A stretch of 64,000 nucleotides of DNA from Geobacter sp. (GTDB lineage Bacteria; Desulfobacterota; Desulfuromonadia; Geobacterales; DSM-12255), in assembly GCA_009684525.1 (NCBI GenBank), contig WKKR01000007.1, positions 62,001-126,000 on the forward strand, in the 5' to 3' direction. The notes under the pieces are model-generated. The model was not told the DNA's origin, made no database searches, and was given only the letters and a program-made list of their open reading frames with translations. Of this stretch, positions 35,456 to 46,095 are shown piece after piece; the first letter of the stretch is position 1; each line of letters starts with the position of its first letter. Both the position numbers and the translations under genes were made by a program.

Positions 35456-35821
35456 TCAGTCGCTTTCCAGGCCGATCAGTTTCAACTCCTCCCGCAGTTT
35501 TCCGGGCTCGCTGGTGAGCCGCTCCATCAGGCCGCAGAGCCTGAAGTGGTGGCCCGCCTCGAAAGTGCCGAATTCCACCCCGATCCTGAACATGGTGGAG
35601 TAGATGATCTCTGCCGTAATGAGGAGCGGGGCCTTTTCGCCGGCCAGGGAGATCTCAAGGGAGCAGCAATCACCCTGGGGGACCATGATGGCTTCGTCGA
35701 AGCTGACCATGGCGCCTTTCAGGGAGATGTTCTCCACGTAGCCATCATAGGGGATTTCATCGTGGCGGACGAGGCATCTCGTTCTGAACAGCACCCGATG
35801 AAACCGCCTCTTTTCGATCAT
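35456..35821 (-). CDS. PilZ-domain protein (predicted c-di-GMP receptor)
   Basis: A 121-residue single PilZ domain. The c-di-GMP motifs are RRFHR (residues 5-9, RxxxR) and ENISLKGAMV, an NxSxxG motif in which the usual Asp is Glu. It is likely to bind c-di-GMP, but targets are unknown. It is convergent with argC and ends in the shared terminator. Confidence 0.85.
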   Translation of the reverse strand: MIEKRRFHRVLFRTRCLVRHDEIPYDGYVENISLKGAMVSFDEAIMVPQGDCCSLEISLAGEKAPLLITAEIIYSTMFRIGVEFGTFEAGHHFRLCGLMERLTSEPGKLREELKLIGLESD

Positions 35822-35985
35822 CGCACGCTCCGTGTCTTCCGTGGACCAGTACCGGGAGTCAGCGGCAGACCGCTACTCTGAGTAAAATATACGACGGGAG
35901 TGGCGAAAAGGCAACTGGCTGCTGAAGACGTGTCGTCCTCGCAGGGGTGTGCATCGCAGTGGGTCGGTTCAATGTTTTCCTGGGA

Positions 35986-36762
35986 TCAGATCAAACGGTT
36001 CAGGAAGGCCCTGATCCGTTCGTTGCCCAACTGGTCGGAAAAGAAGTCGGCCGGGGTCTCTTCCACCACGAACGAGCCCGCTTCCATGAAGATGACCCGG
36101 TCGGCCAGTTCCCTGGCGAATCCCATGTGGTGGGTCACGATGACCATGGTCATCCCCTCGTCCGCCAGGGCGTGGATGGTGTCGAAGACCTCTCCCACCA
36201 GTTCGGGGTCGAGCGCCGAGGTCGGCTCGTCAAACAGCATCAGCTTCGGTTTCATGGCCAGGGCTCTGGCAATGGCAACCCGCTGCTTCTGCCCGCCCGA
36301 GAGGGTGGCGGGGTAGACCTCCTTCTTGTCCAAAAGCCCCACCTTGCCCAGCATCTCCAGGGCGATCTCCCGCGCTACGCTCTGCCCCTTTTTCTGCACG
36401 GTAAGAGGGCCCTCCATGACGTTTCCCAGGACGGTCATGTGGGGGAAGAGATGGAAATGCTGGAAGACCATGCCGATCTCGGCCCGCAGGCCGCAGATGA
36501 CCTGCTGCCGGTCCAGGTGCAGCTTGCCGTGCTTGCGGAGATAGCCGACCTCGCGACCTTCGAAGCGGATGATCCCGTCGTCGATCTGCTCCAGAAAATT
36601 GACGGCCCGGAGCAGCGTCGACTTCCCCGATCCGGACGGGCCGATGATGACCAGCTTTTCGCCGGGGTTGACGACCAGGCTCACCCCGTTCACGGCGGTC
36701 AGTTGCTTAAAGCGCTTGGTGATGCCGACCAGTTCCAGGAGCGGCTGATTAGCGGTGTTCAT
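35986..36762 (-). CDS. Polar amino-acid ABC transporter ATP-binding protein
   Basis: A 258-residue GlnQ/HisP-type ATPase: Walker A GPSGSGKST, Q-loop MVFQHFHLFPH, signature LSGGQKQRVA, Walker B LMLFDEPTSALD and switch His in VTHHMGFA. It overlaps the permease gene by 14 bp. With the permease and binding protein it makes a complete importer. Confidence 0.94.
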   Translation of the reverse strand: MNTANQPLLELVGITKRFKQLTAVNGVSLVVNPGEKLVIIGPSGSGKSTLLRAVNFLEQIDDGIIRFEGREVGYLRKHGKLHLDRQQVICGLRAEIGMVFQHFHLFPHMTVLGNVMEGPLTVQKKGQSVAREIALEMLGKVGLLDKKEVYPATLSGGQKQRVAIARALAMKPKLMLFDEPTSALDPELVGEVFDTIHALADEGMTMVIVTHHMGFARELADRVIFMEAGSFVVEETPADFFSDQLGNERIRAFLNRLI

Positions 36763-37774
36763 AGATCCCTGCCCTGTATTCGATCTTTTCGAAGATAAAG
36801 GTAAAGACGGTGGTAAAGACCAGGTAGATGATGGCGGCGAGTATCAGCGCCGTAATGTTGAAGTAGGTGTTGAACATCTGGTCGGCCGAGCGCATCAGTT
36901 CGACCATGGCAATGGTCGAGACCAGGGCAGTGTCCTTGATCAGGGCGATGAATTCGTTGCCGATGGGGGGCATGAGCCGCTTATAGGTCTGGGGGATGAT
37001 GATCCGCCGCATCGCCTGCCGGTAGGTCATCCCCAGCGCCTTGGCCGCTTCCATCTGGCCATGGTCGACGCTCTGGATGGCGCCGCGGATGATCTCTCCC
37101 AAGTAGGCGGAATAGTTGAGGCCGAGCCCGATCACCGCTGCGGTGAAGGGCCTGAAGGTGATCCCCAGCGCCGGGAGTCCGTAATAGATGAAGAAGAGCT
37201 GCAACAGCAGCGGGGTGCCGCGGAAGAGCCAGATGACGAGCCAGCAGAAAGCGGTGAGGGGCCGGAAATGGCTGATTCTCCCCAGCGCGATGAACAGCCC
37301 CCCCAGGGGGGAGATCAGCATGGTGCAAAGCACGAGCAGCAGGGTCATCAACGCTCCCTTGAGGAGCACCGGGAGAAAGCGGAGGCAGTCGTCGATAAAG
37401 GCGCCCAGCCGCGACTTGCGTTCCTGCTCGATAGATGCGAGGAAGTTCTTCGCCTCACTGTTGTCGGGGTAGAGGGCAAGGACCTGCCGGCAGGTTGCCT
37501 GGGCCTTGTCCAGCTCCTTGAGGGAGAACTGGATGCGCGCCATCTGCATCCTGCTCCGGACGAACGGTTCCCCGTCCTGGCCGGCTGCCGGTGGCGGCAC
37601 CTTGCCCAGGGTCTCCACCGCCCCCTGCAGATTCCCTTCGCTCTGCAGATCGCCGGCCTGGCGGAAGAGACTGTCCAGGTCGACTGTCTGCCCGGCTGCC
37701 GCGAAGCCCGTCAGGACCCACAAAAAAAGCAGGGTCGAGACGACCCTGCCGATTCCGGATAGTGATATTCTCAT
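36749..37774 (-). CDS. Polar amino-acid ABC permease with an N-terminal exported TPR-like domain
   Basis: A 341-residue protein, longer than ordinary HisM/GlnP permeases (about 220-240). Residues 1-27 look like a signal peptide. Residues 30-115 resemble TPR helices (SLFRQAGDLQSEGNLQGAVE and FSLKELDKAQATCRQVLALYP). A normal permease follows from about 125, with TM segments and the EAA-loop EAAKALGMTYRQAMRRIIIPQ. It lies in the operon between the binding protein (42 bp upstream) and the ATPase. Confidence 0.88.
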   Translation of the reverse strand: MRISLSGIGRVVSTLLFLWVLTGFAAAGQTVDLDSLFRQAGDLQSEGNLQGAVETLGKVPPPAAGQDGEPFVRSRMQMARIQFSLKELDKAQATCRQVLALYPDNSEAKNFLASIEQERKSRLGAFIDDCLRFLPVLLKGALMTLLLVLCTMLISPLGGLFIALGRISHFRPLTAFCWLVIWLFRGTPLLLQLFFIYYGLPALGITFRPFTAAVIGLGLNYSAYLGEIIRGAIQSVDHGQMEAAKALGMTYRQAMRRIIIPQTYKRLMPPIGNEFIALIKDTALVSTIAMVELMRSADQMFNTYFNITALILAAIIYLVFTTVFTFIFEKIEYRAGIYEHR

Positions 37775-37816
37775 ACGTGCCTGTCCAGGGAGTGAAACGT
37801 TGCGATCACGTTTCGT

Positions 37817-38608
37817 CTACCATTTCTTCGGATTGGTGATGTCTTCGGCAAACCATTTCCGGCTGATCTTGGCCAGCGATCCATCCTTGGCCATCTTGTC
37901 CAGGGTTTTCTGCACGGTTTCGCGCAGCTCGCGGTCTTCCTTGCGGAAGGCGACGCCGAACGGCTCCTTACTGATGAAGCCGGGCAGGATCTTGAATTTC
38001 CCCGGTCGCTTGGCAATGAAATCGCGGCCGGTGACATTGTCGATGACCACTACGTCGATCCGCTTTGCTTCGAGGTCGAGCAGCGCCTTGGGGTTGTCCT
38101 CGTACTCCTTGAGTTCAGCCGGAGCCGTGGGGAGTTTCTTGACCGCATTGAGGGCTGACGAGCCTTTCTGCGCCCCGACCTTGACCTTTTTCAGGTCCTT
38201 GAGCCCCTTGAACCGCTTCTCGTCGAACCGGACCACCGCCACCTGGCCATCCATGATATAGGGCTTGGTGAAGGCAACTTCTTTTTCCCGCTCAGGGGTA
38301 ATGGTCATGCCGTTCCAGATGCAGTCGAATTTCTTGGCATTGAGGGAATGCATCACCCCGTCCCAGGCGGTTGGCTGCCATTCGATCCTGATCCCCAGCC
38401 GTTTGCCCAGCTCCTCTGCCGCGTCGATGTCGAACCCATTCAGCGTGCCGTCTTCCTTGCGAAAGCCCATGGGGGGGAAGGAATCATCCAGGCCGATCAC
38501 CAGTTTTCCCGCGCTCTTGACCCGCTTGAACGACCCGTCTCCGGCAAAGGCGGCGGTGGCCAGGGCGACCAGCAGTACGGCAGCGCACAACGATACGATT
38601 CTTCTCAC
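37817..38608 (-). CDS. Polar amino-acid ABC transporter substrate-binding protein
   Basis: A 263-residue periplasmic binding protein (SBP_bac_3 family). GTG start at 38608 chosen because GAGGAG lies upstream; a longer ATG form would put the signal sequence 21 residues in. Signal peptide, then GKLVIGLDDSFPPMGFRKEDGTLNGFDIDAAEELG, the typical amino-acid-binding N-lobe. The specific amino acid cannot be told. First gene of the three-gene importer operon. Confidence 0.93.
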   Translation of the reverse strand: MRRIVSLCAAVLLVALATAAFAGDGSFKRVKSAGKLVIGLDDSFPPMGFRKEDGTLNGFDIDAAEELGKRLGIRIEWQPTAWDGVMHSLNAKKFDCIWNGMTITPEREKEVAFTKPYIMDGQVAVVRFDEKRFKGLKDLKKVKVGAQKGSSALNAVKKLPTAPAELKEYEDNPKALLDLEAKRIDVVVIDNVTGRDFIAKRPGKFKILPGFISKEPFGVAFRKEDRELRETVQKTLDKMAKDGSLAKISRKWFAEDITNPKKW

Positions 38609-38798
38609 CTGCAGCTCCTCTCTCGTTCCCCGTTGCCAGGGTGACGAATGAAAAATGGTATATGCGAACATGCAATTTTGCAGAAACTCGGCCGCAGGTC
38701 AAGCCAGAATTGTAAATGGTTTTACCAAAAAATGGGGCATCTCCACAACTGCAGGGAATCAGGGCGATTCGCCAGAGTAGGGTAAAAGAAAAGGTTGC

Positions 38799-40694
38799 AT
38801 GCGGGTCTCTTTCAATGCGACCATATACATTATGCCATTCATCCCCCTGACATTGAGCGAGGTCCGTCAGCGCGGCTGGGACGAGCTCGACATCGTCTTC
38901 ATTACCGGCGATGCCTATATCGATCACCCGGCGTTCGGCGTGCCCCTTCTGGCCCGCTGGCTCGAAGCACACGGTTTCAGGGTCGGCATCATCCCCCAGC
39001 CCGACTGGCGTGAATCGCAGGCGTTCACGGTGCTCGGCCGGCCGCGGCTCTTCTTTGCCGTGGCTGCCGGCGCCATGGATTCCATGGTCGCCCACTACAC
39101 GCCACTCAGGAAACTGCGCCGGGACGATGCCTATACGCCGGGGAACCGGCATGGCGCCCGCCCGAACCGGGCGACCATCGTCTACACCTCGTGCTGCAAG
39201 GGTGCCTACCGCGACGTGCCGGTGGTGATCGGCGGCATCGAGGCGTCGCTGCGCCGCTTTGCCCATTACGATTACTGGGATGACAAGGTCCGGCGGTCGA
39301 TCCTGTTCGATGCCAAGGCCGACCTGCTGGTCTACGGGATGGGGGAGCGCCCGCTCCTGGAGCTGGCAGAGCGGCTGAGAAGCGGTGAACGGTTCGGGGA
39401 CATCCGCGACATCAGGGGGACGGCCCGGATCTCCCGCGAGGAAGAGGTTCCCGAGGGCTGTGTCGTGCTCCCTTCCCTGGAAACGGTCACTGCCGATAAG
39501 CGAAGCTATGCCCAGGCGTTTCGCCTGGAGGCGCAGGAGCAGAACCCCTGGTCCGGCCGGACCCTCGTCCAGCGGCATGGCGACCGCCTGCTGGTCTGCA
39601 ATCCGCCGTCGCCCCCCCTGACCGGGGCAGAGCTGGACGCCGTCTATGCGCTCCCGTTCACCCGGATGCCCCACCCCTCCTACACGGAGCCGATCCCGGC
39701 CTGGGAGCAGATCAAGACCTCTGTCACCACCCATCGCGGCTGCAGCGGCGGCTGTGCCTTCTGCGCCATTACCCGCCACCAGGGGCGGACGATCCAGTCC
39801 CGCAGCGAGCAGTCGATCCTCGACGAGATTGCCCGGCTGAGTAGAGAGCCATGGTTCCGGGGGAGCATCAGCGATATCGGTGGTCCCACGGCGAACATGT
39901 ACGGGATGGCTGCCCGCGACACCAGACTCTGCGGCAGGTGCCAGCGGGAGAGCTGCCTCTTCCCGGCAGTCTGCACCAACCTGCGGATTGCCGACGGCCG
40001 TCTTGCCCGGTTGCTGGCAAGGGCGCGCACGGTGCCAGGGGTGCGTCACACGGCAGTGGCCTCCGGGGTGCGCTACGACCTTCTTTCACGGCAGCCCGAG
40101 TATTTCCGCGAGTTGCTTGCCCACCAGGTCGGGGGGCTGCTCAAGGTGGCGCCCGAGCACCTGACGGAACGGGTGACCCGGCTCATGCGCAAACCTGCGG
40201 GCGGCCTGTTCGAGGCGTTCCTTGCCCTGTTTCGTCAGGAAAGCGCCCGGATCGGCAAGCGCCAGGCCGTGGTTCCCTACTTCATCTCCGGTCATCCCGG
40301 TTCGACCCTCGACGAGATGGTGGAGCTGGCCCTGATGCTCAGGCGGCTCAAGCTGAGAGTTGAGCAGGTGCAGGATTTCACCCCGACGCCGGGGACCCTG
40401 GCCACCTGCCTTTACCATACCGGCATCGACCCCTTTACCGGTGAGCAGGTTCCGGTTGCCCGTGGCGAGCGGGAAAAGCGCCTGCAGAAGGCGCTGCTGC
40501 TCTCCCATCTCCCCGAGGAGCGAAAGCTGGTGCTGGAGGCACTGCGTGCCTGCGGCAGGGAAGATGCGGCAGGCACGCTTCTCGGGGGAGGGCAGTCGCA
40601 GCGTCCCCCGGCGGCATCGGGGAGGGGAAAGGCAGGTCCGGGAGGACAGGGTGAAAGAACCGCAGGACGGGTGCGGAGTAGAAAAAGGACTTGA
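38799..40694 (+). CDS. YgiQ-family radical SAM protein
   Basis: A 631-residue protein with N-terminal B12-like domain, then radical SAM core. The cluster motif is CSGGCAFC (Cys315, Cys319, Cys322), with the CxxxCxxC spacing. YgiQ N-terminal motifs [17 protein letters not shown] and [25 protein letters not shown] are present. The basic C-terminal tail is Gly/Arg-rich. The reaction of YgiQ is not established. The 38799 start has AAGG only 4 nt away; an ATG at 38832 is an alternative. It is divergent from the ABC operon. Confidence 0.9.
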   Translation: MRVSFNATIYIMPFIPLTLSEVRQRGWDELDIVFITGDAYIDHPAFGVPLLARWLEAHGFRVGIIPQPDWRESQAFTVLGRPRLFFAVAAGAMDSMVAHYTPLRKLRRDDAYTPGNRHGARPNRATIVYTSCCKGAYRDVPVVIGGIEASLRRFAHYDYWDDKVRRSILFDAKADLLVYGMGERPLLELAERLRSGERFGDIRDIRGTARISREEEVPEGCVVLPSLETVTADKRSYAQAFRLEAQEQNPWSGRTLVQRHGDRLLVCNPPSPPLTGAELDAVYALPFTRMPHPSYTEPIPAWEQIKTSVTTHRGCSGGCAFCAITRHQGRTIQSRSEQSILDEIARLSREPWFRGSISDIGGPTANMYGMAARDTRLCGRCQRESCLFPAVCTNLRIADGRLARLLARARTVPGVRHTAVASGVRYDLLSRQPEYFRELLAHQVGGLLKVAPEHLTERVTRLMRKPAGGLFEAFLALFRQESARIGKRQAVVPYFISGHPGSTLDEMVELALMLRRLKLRVEQVQDFTPTPGTLATCLYHTGIDPFTGEQVPVARGEREKRLQKALLLSHLPEERKLVLEALRACGREDAAGTLLGGGQSQRPPAASGRGKAGPGGQGERTAGRVRSRKRT

Positions 40695-40720
40695 CAGCTG
40701 TCGGGGTCATGGATTATAAG
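40691..40720 (+). promoter_or_regulatory. Upstream promoter (P1) of the tRNA-tuf operon
   Basis: TTGACA (40691-40696), an 18-bp spacer, TATAAG (40715-40720). The -35 overlaps the stop codon of the preceding gene. Confidence 0.55.
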
Positions 40721-40751
40721 AAACATTCTTTTACGCGCGGGAGAAAAGTGC

Positions 40752-40780
40752 TTGACCCGCGTAACGATTTTGTGTATAGC
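40752..40780 (+). promoter_or_regulatory. Proximal promoter (P2) of the tRNA-tuf operon
   Basis: TTGACC (40752-40757), a 17-bp spacer, TATAGC (40775-40780), placing the start a few bases before tRNA-Thr. Confidence 0.7.
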
Positions 40781-40790
40781 TCTTTTTTGC

Positions 40791-40866
40791 GCTGGCGTAG
40801 CTCAATTGGCAGAGCAGCTGACTTGTAATCAGCAGGTTGCGGGTTCGAGTCCCATCGCCAGCTCCA
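40791..40866 (+). tRNA. tRNA-Thr (anticodon TGT)
   Basis: 76-nt cloverleaf: acceptor GCTGGCG/CGCCAGC, anticodon loop CTTGTAA, GGTTCGAGTCC T-arm, CCA encoded. Confidence 0.97.
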
Positions 40867-40901
40867 CTAGTTGAACGAGCAGTGCAAGGCCTGTCTTCTC
40901 T

Positions 40902-40987
40902 GGAGGGATTCCCGAGTGGCCAAAGGGAACAGACTGTAAATCTGTCGTCGGACGACTTCGGAGGTTCGAATCCTCCTCCCTCCACCA
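40902..40987 (+). tRNA. tRNA-Tyr (anticodon GTA)
   Basis: 86-nt class II tRNA with long variable arm. Acceptor GGAGGGA/TCCCTCC, anticodon loop CTGTAAA, CCA encoded. Confidence 0.97.
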
Positions 40988-41095
40988 TAAAATCTGCAGA
41001 AGCCGGCATCGGTGCGTATTTCCAGGAGACTGCGGTCGCTTTACTGGGTCTATGAACCGCTTCCGTCTTCACAACGTCCACATAGAGATGTTTCG

Positions 41096-41172
41096 GCGGG
41101 AGTAGCTCAGTTGGCTAGAGCATCAGCCTTCCAAGCTGAGGGTCGCGGGTTCGAGTCCCGTTTCCCGCTCCA
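41096..41172 (+). tRNA. tRNA-Gly (anticodon TCC)
   Basis: 77-nt cloverleaf: acceptor GCGGGAG/TTCCCGC, anticodon loop CTTCCAA, GGTTCGAGTCC T-arm, CCA encoded. Confidence 0.97.
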
Positions 41173-41186
41173 AAAGTCTCGTTTAA

Positions 41187-41262
<76 letters not shown>

Positions 41263-41324
41263 TTTTTTTTACACTGCATAGAGAAGCGATTCTCTGATAC
41301 TTAGCCAGATACTGGGAGGATGCC

Positions 41325-42515
<1,191 letters not shown>

Positions 42516-42526
42516 ATCGAGGTGTT

Positions 42527-42554
42527 GTAGGGGCAGTTCACGGACTGCCCCTAC
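42527..42554. repeat. REP-like hairpin between tuf and rpmG
   Basis: GTAGGGGCAGT pairs with ACTGCCCCTAC over 11 bp around a 6-nt loop. No T-run follows, so this is more likely a dispersed repeat or mRNA-stability hairpin than a terminator. Confidence 0.65.
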
Positions 42555-42578
42555 AGTCATAAATAAAGGAATGCTGCA

Positions 42579-42728
42579 ATGAGAGATATCATTACGCTTG
42601 CCTGTACCGAGTGCAAGCAGAGAAACTACACGACGACCAAGAACAAGAAAACCACTCCCGAGAAGCTGGAGTTGAGCAAATACTGCCGCTTCTGCCGCAA
42701 GCACACTCCTCATAAGGAAACCAAGTAG
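42579..42728 (+). CDS. rpmG: 50S ribosomal protein L33
   Basis: A 49-residue zinc-ribbon (C+) L33: Cys9, Cys12 and Cys36, Cys39. It starts [17 protein letters not shown]. The gene is short and lies between tuf and tRNA-Trp, which is the standard place in this lineage. Confidence 0.95.
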   Translation: MRDIITLACTECKQRNYTTTKNKKTTPEKLELSKYCRFCRKHTPHKETK

Positions 42729-42756
42729 CGCCCGTGGCGGGCGTGTTGAGGATTGC

Positions 42757-42833
42757 AGGCCAGTAGCTCTAACGGCTAGAGCACCGGTCTCCAAAACCGG
42801 GTGTTGGGGGTTCGAATCCCTCCTGGCCTGCCA
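42757..42833 (+). tRNA. tRNA-Trp (anticodon CCA)
   Basis: 77-nt cloverleaf: acceptor AGGCCAG/CTGGCCT, anticodon loop CTCCAAA, CCA encoded. It lies between rpmG and secE. Confidence 0.97.
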
Positions 42834-42861
42834 TTTTATTCCAAGTGAATGGGGTGAACCT

Positions 42862-43047
42862 GTGCTGGCAAAGACCAAAAATTTTCTCGAAGAAGTAAAG
42901 ATCGAGCTGGGCAAGGTAACGTGGCCCGCCCGCAAGGAAACCATTGCCACTACCTGGGTGGTTGTGGTCATCATTGTTTTGATCTCCCTGTACCTTGGTG
43001 CCTGCGACGTAGTGCTTGCCAAGCTTATGCGCCTGATTCTGGCATAA
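42862..43047 (+). CDS. secE: Preprotein translocase subunit SecE
   Basis: A 61-residue SecYEG subunit with the amphipathic [17 protein letters not shown] helix and one TM segment (about 31-56). GTG start. Followed 15 bp later by nusG. Confidence 0.95.
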   Translation: MLAKTKNFLEEVKIELGKVTWPARKETIATTWVVVVIIVLISLYLGACDVVLAKLMRLILA

Positions 43048-43062
43048 AGGACGATGTGAGTT

Positions 43063-43590
43063 ATGGCACTTAAATGGTACGGCGTACATACCTATTCAGG
43101 ATTTGAAAACCGGGTCAAGCTTTCGCTCCAGGAGCGGATCAAGAACCTGGGGCTTGACGAACAGTTCGGCGATATCCTCATCCCTTCGGAGACCGTGGTC
43201 GAGCTGAAAAAAGGGGAGAAGCGGACTTCGACCCGCAAATTCTTCCCCGGCTATATCCTGGTCAACATGATACTCAACGACGAGACCTGGCATGTGGTGA
43301 AAGAGACCGCCAGGGTCACCGGTTTCGTCGGCGGCAACAATCCGGTAGTGATCCCTGAGGAAGAGGTGCAGAAGATCACCCGCCGCATGGAGGAAGGGGC
43401 GGAAAAACCCCGTCCCAAGGTCGAGTTTGAGGTCGGCGAAACCGTACGGGTTGTCGACGGGCCGTTCCTCAATTTCTCCGGCGTGGTGGAGGATGTGAAG
43501 CCGGACAAGGCCAAACTGCGGGTCATGGTCAGCATCTTCGGGCGGGCAACCCCCGTGGAGCTGGAATTCATGCAGGTGGAAAAACAATAG
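43063..43590 (+). CDS. nusG: Transcription termination/antitermination protein NusG
   Basis: A 175-residue NusG. N-terminal NGN domain ([19 protein letters not shown] and FPGYILVNM) and C-terminal KOW domain ([18 protein letters not shown]). It couples RNA polymerase to Rho and ribosomes. secE-nusG precede rplKA as usual. Confidence 0.97.
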   Translation: MALKWYGVHTYSGFENRVKLSLQERIKNLGLDEQFGDILIPSETVVELKKGEKRTSTRKFFPGYILVNMILNDETWHVVKETARVTGFVGGNNPVVIPEEEVQKITRRMEEGAEKPRPKVEFEVGETVRVVDGPFLNFSGVVEDVKPDKAKLRVMVSIFGRATPVELEFMQVEKQ

Positions 43591-43658
43591 CTCGGCTACC
43601 GGCCGCAGCTTGAGCATACTTAAGAGCATCGTCAGGATGGAGAGCAAAGGAGCAAAGC

Positions 43659-44081
43659 ATGGCTAAGAAAATCACAGGGTATATCAAATTGCAGATTCCC
43701 GCTGCCAAGGCAAACCCGTCCCCCCCGATCGGACCTGCCCTGGGCCAGCACGGCGTCAATATAATGGAGTTCTGCAAGGCGTTCAATGCCAAAACCCAGG
43801 CAGACGAAGGGACCATCATCCCGGTCGTCATCACGGTGTTTGCTGACCGTTCGTTCAGCTTCATTACCAAGACTCCTCCGGCACCTATTCTGATCAAGAA
43901 GGCTTTGGGGATCGAGAGCGGCTCCAGTGTTCCCAACAAGAACAAGGTCGGCAAGCTTACCAAGGCGCAGGTCGAGGAGATAGCCAAGAAGAAGATGCCG
44001 GACCTGAACGCAGCCAGCCTTGAGGCGGCCATGCGGACCATCGAAGGCACCGCCCGCAGCATGGGCGTTGACATCGTTTAG
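43659..44081 (+). CDS. rplK: 50S ribosomal protein L11
   Basis: A 140-residue stalk-base protein. [20 protein letters not shown] and [19 protein letters not shown] are signature. Followed by rplA 21 bp on. Confidence 0.98.
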   Translation: MAKKITGYIKLQIPAAKANPSPPIGPALGQHGVNIMEFCKAFNAKTQADEGTIIPVVITVFADRSFSFITKTPPAPILIKKALGIESGSSVPNKNKVGKLTKAQVEEIAKKKMPDLNAASLEAAMRTIEGTARSMGVDIV

Positions 44082-44102
44082 AGAAGGAGAGGGTGAACTG
44101 CA

Positions 44103-44804
44103 ATGCCTACGACAGCAAAAAAACATACAGCGGCCATGGCCAAGGTCGACCGGACCAGGAACTATCCCCTTAAGGAGGGGGTGGAACTTGTCAAGGCGTC
44201 TGCGTATGCCAAGTTCGACGAGACGGTTGATATCGCGGTAAGGCTCGGGGTCGACCCGCGGCATGCCGACCAGATGGTTCGCGGTGCCGTTGTCCTGCCC
44301 AACGGGCTCGGCAAGGACGTCCGCGTCCTGGTATTCGCCAAGGGTGAGAAGGAAAAAGAGGCCCGCGATGCGGGTGCCGACTATGTCGGTGCCGAGGATC
44401 TGGTCGCCAAGATCCAGGAAGGCTGGTTCGATTTCGACACCGCCATTGCTACTCCCGACATGATGGGCGTTGTCGGCAAGATCGGCAAGCTGCTCGGTCC
44501 CCGTGGCCTCATGCCCAACCCGAAGGTGGGAACGGTTACCTTCGATGTGGGGAGAGCGGTCAAGGAATCCAAGTCGGGCAAGGTTGAATTCCGCGTCGAA
44601 AAGGCCGGGATCATCCACGCACCTGTGGGCAAGGCCTCCTTCGAGGGGACCAAGTTGGAAGAGAACATCCTGGCCCTGGTGGATGCGCTGATGAAGGCCA
44701 AGCCTTCGGCAGCCAAGGGCACCTACGTGAAAAAGATCTGCCTCTCGACCACCATGGGTCCCGGCGTGCGTCTCGACGCAGCCGACGTGGCGGCCAGTTT
44801 ATAA
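44103..44804 (+). CDS. rplA: 50S ribosomal protein L1
   Basis: A 233-residue L1-stalk protein, also the translational repressor of its own operon in E. coli. [20 protein letters not shown] is conserved. It lies directly upstream of the L10 leader. Confidence 0.98.
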   Translation: MPTTAKKHTAAMAKVDRTRNYPLKEGVELVKASAYAKFDETVDIAVRLGVDPRHADQMVRGAVVLPNGLGKDVRVLVFAKGEKEKEARDAGADYVGAEDLVAKIQEGWFDFDTAIATPDMMGVVGKIGKLLGPRGLMPNPKVGTVTFDVGRAVKESKSGKVEFRVEKAGIIHAPVGKASFEGTKLEENILALVDALMKAKPSAAKGTYVKKICLSTTMGPGVRLDAADVAASL

Positions 44805-44821
44805 TACCCCCACAAGAAATC

Positions 44822-44953
44822 GCCAAAGTCATAGACAGCAGGCGTCGCCTCCTCCGGGAGACGGCTTAAACACGGGACAGCCTGCCGAGACTTGGGGTGC
44901 GCACCACGCGCAACGCAGTAGCTTCTTGACTTTGGCAAGGGTCCGGAAGACCC
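44822..44953 (+). ncRNA. L10 ribosomal protein leader RNA
   Basis: GCCAAAGTCA (44822-44831) pairs perfectly with TGACTTTGGC (44927-44936), enclosing GCAGGC/GCCTGC (44838-44843, 44880-44885). A second hairpin GGGTC/GACCC (44939-44953) follows. This is the expected site and form of the L10 leader, bound by the L10-L7/L12 complex to regulate rplJL. rplJ starts 28 nt later. Confidence 0.8.
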
Positions 44954-44980
44954 TTAACCCCAAAGAAAGGAGGAAGGCGC

Positions 44981-45505
44981 TTGAAAAAAGAGAATAAACA
45001 GCAAGTGGTCGCTGAGATGCATGATAAGCTCCAGCGGGCCAAGGCGGTGTTTCTCGCGGACTTTCGCGGTCTGAATGTCGGGAAGGTCTCCGAACTCAGG
45101 AATGAACTCCGCAAGGCTGAGGTAGAATACAAGGTCGTCAAGAATACCCTGCTGGAACTCGCTATTCGCGAGACCGACAAGCAGGCTCTGAGCGAACACT
45201 TTGCAGGCCCGACCGCGGTAGCACTGAGCTACACCGACCCCGTCGCCGCAGCAAAGGTTCTGTCGCGCTTCGATAAGGATCAACTGGTCCCCTTCAAGCT
45301 CAAGGGCGGCGTCCTGTCCGGTAAGGCGATTACCCCTGCCGATATTCAGGCCCTGGCAGACCTGCCGAGCAGAGAAGTCCTGCTCGCCAAGATGCTCGGT
45401 TCCATGAATGCACCGGTCACGAACTTCGTCTGTGTTCTGGCTGCAGTTCCGGGCAGCTTTGTCCGTGCACTCGATGCCATCCGGGCAAAAAAAGAAGGCA
45501 ATTAA
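44981..45505 (+). CDS. rplJ: 50S ribosomal protein L10
   Basis: A 174-residue stalk protein that anchors L7/L12. TTG start with GGAGG 5-9 nt upstream. [19 protein letters not shown] and the helical C-terminal region that binds L12 are present. Confidence 0.97.
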   Translation: MKKENKQQVVAEMHDKLQRAKAVFLADFRGLNVGKVSELRNELRKAEVEYKVVKNTLLELAIRETDKQALSEHFAGPTAVALSYTDPVAAAKVLSRFDKDQLVPFKLKGGVLSGKAITPADIQALADLPSREVLLAKMLGSMNAPVTNFVCVLAAVPGSFVRALDAIRAKKEGN

Positions 45506-45542
45506 CTCACTTACGAACAATTACTCTATGGAGGAATAAGCA

Positions 45543-45920
<378 letters not shown>

Positions 45921-45945
45921 TAACCTGCGCATAAAGCTGAGCACG

Positions 45946-45985
45946 AGCCAAGGTCGCTGCAAGCGGCCTTGGCTGTTCTATTTTG
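45946..45985 (+). terminator. Attenuator-like hairpin between rplL and rpoB
   Basis: AGCCAAGG pairs with CCTTGGCT around a GC-rich inner stem, followed by a T-rich tail (GTTCTATTTTG). Position fits the partial terminator that lowers rpoBC relative to rplJL. Confidence 0.65.
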
Positions 45986-46095
45986 TTGGCGGGCTAGTGC
46001 TTCGTGACGCCAACTACTTGAAATGCTTAGAGTTCAGGTAGTCACCAATAAAGCGCCAACGTCTATAAAGCCTTGCAACAAAGGAGACATTCTTA

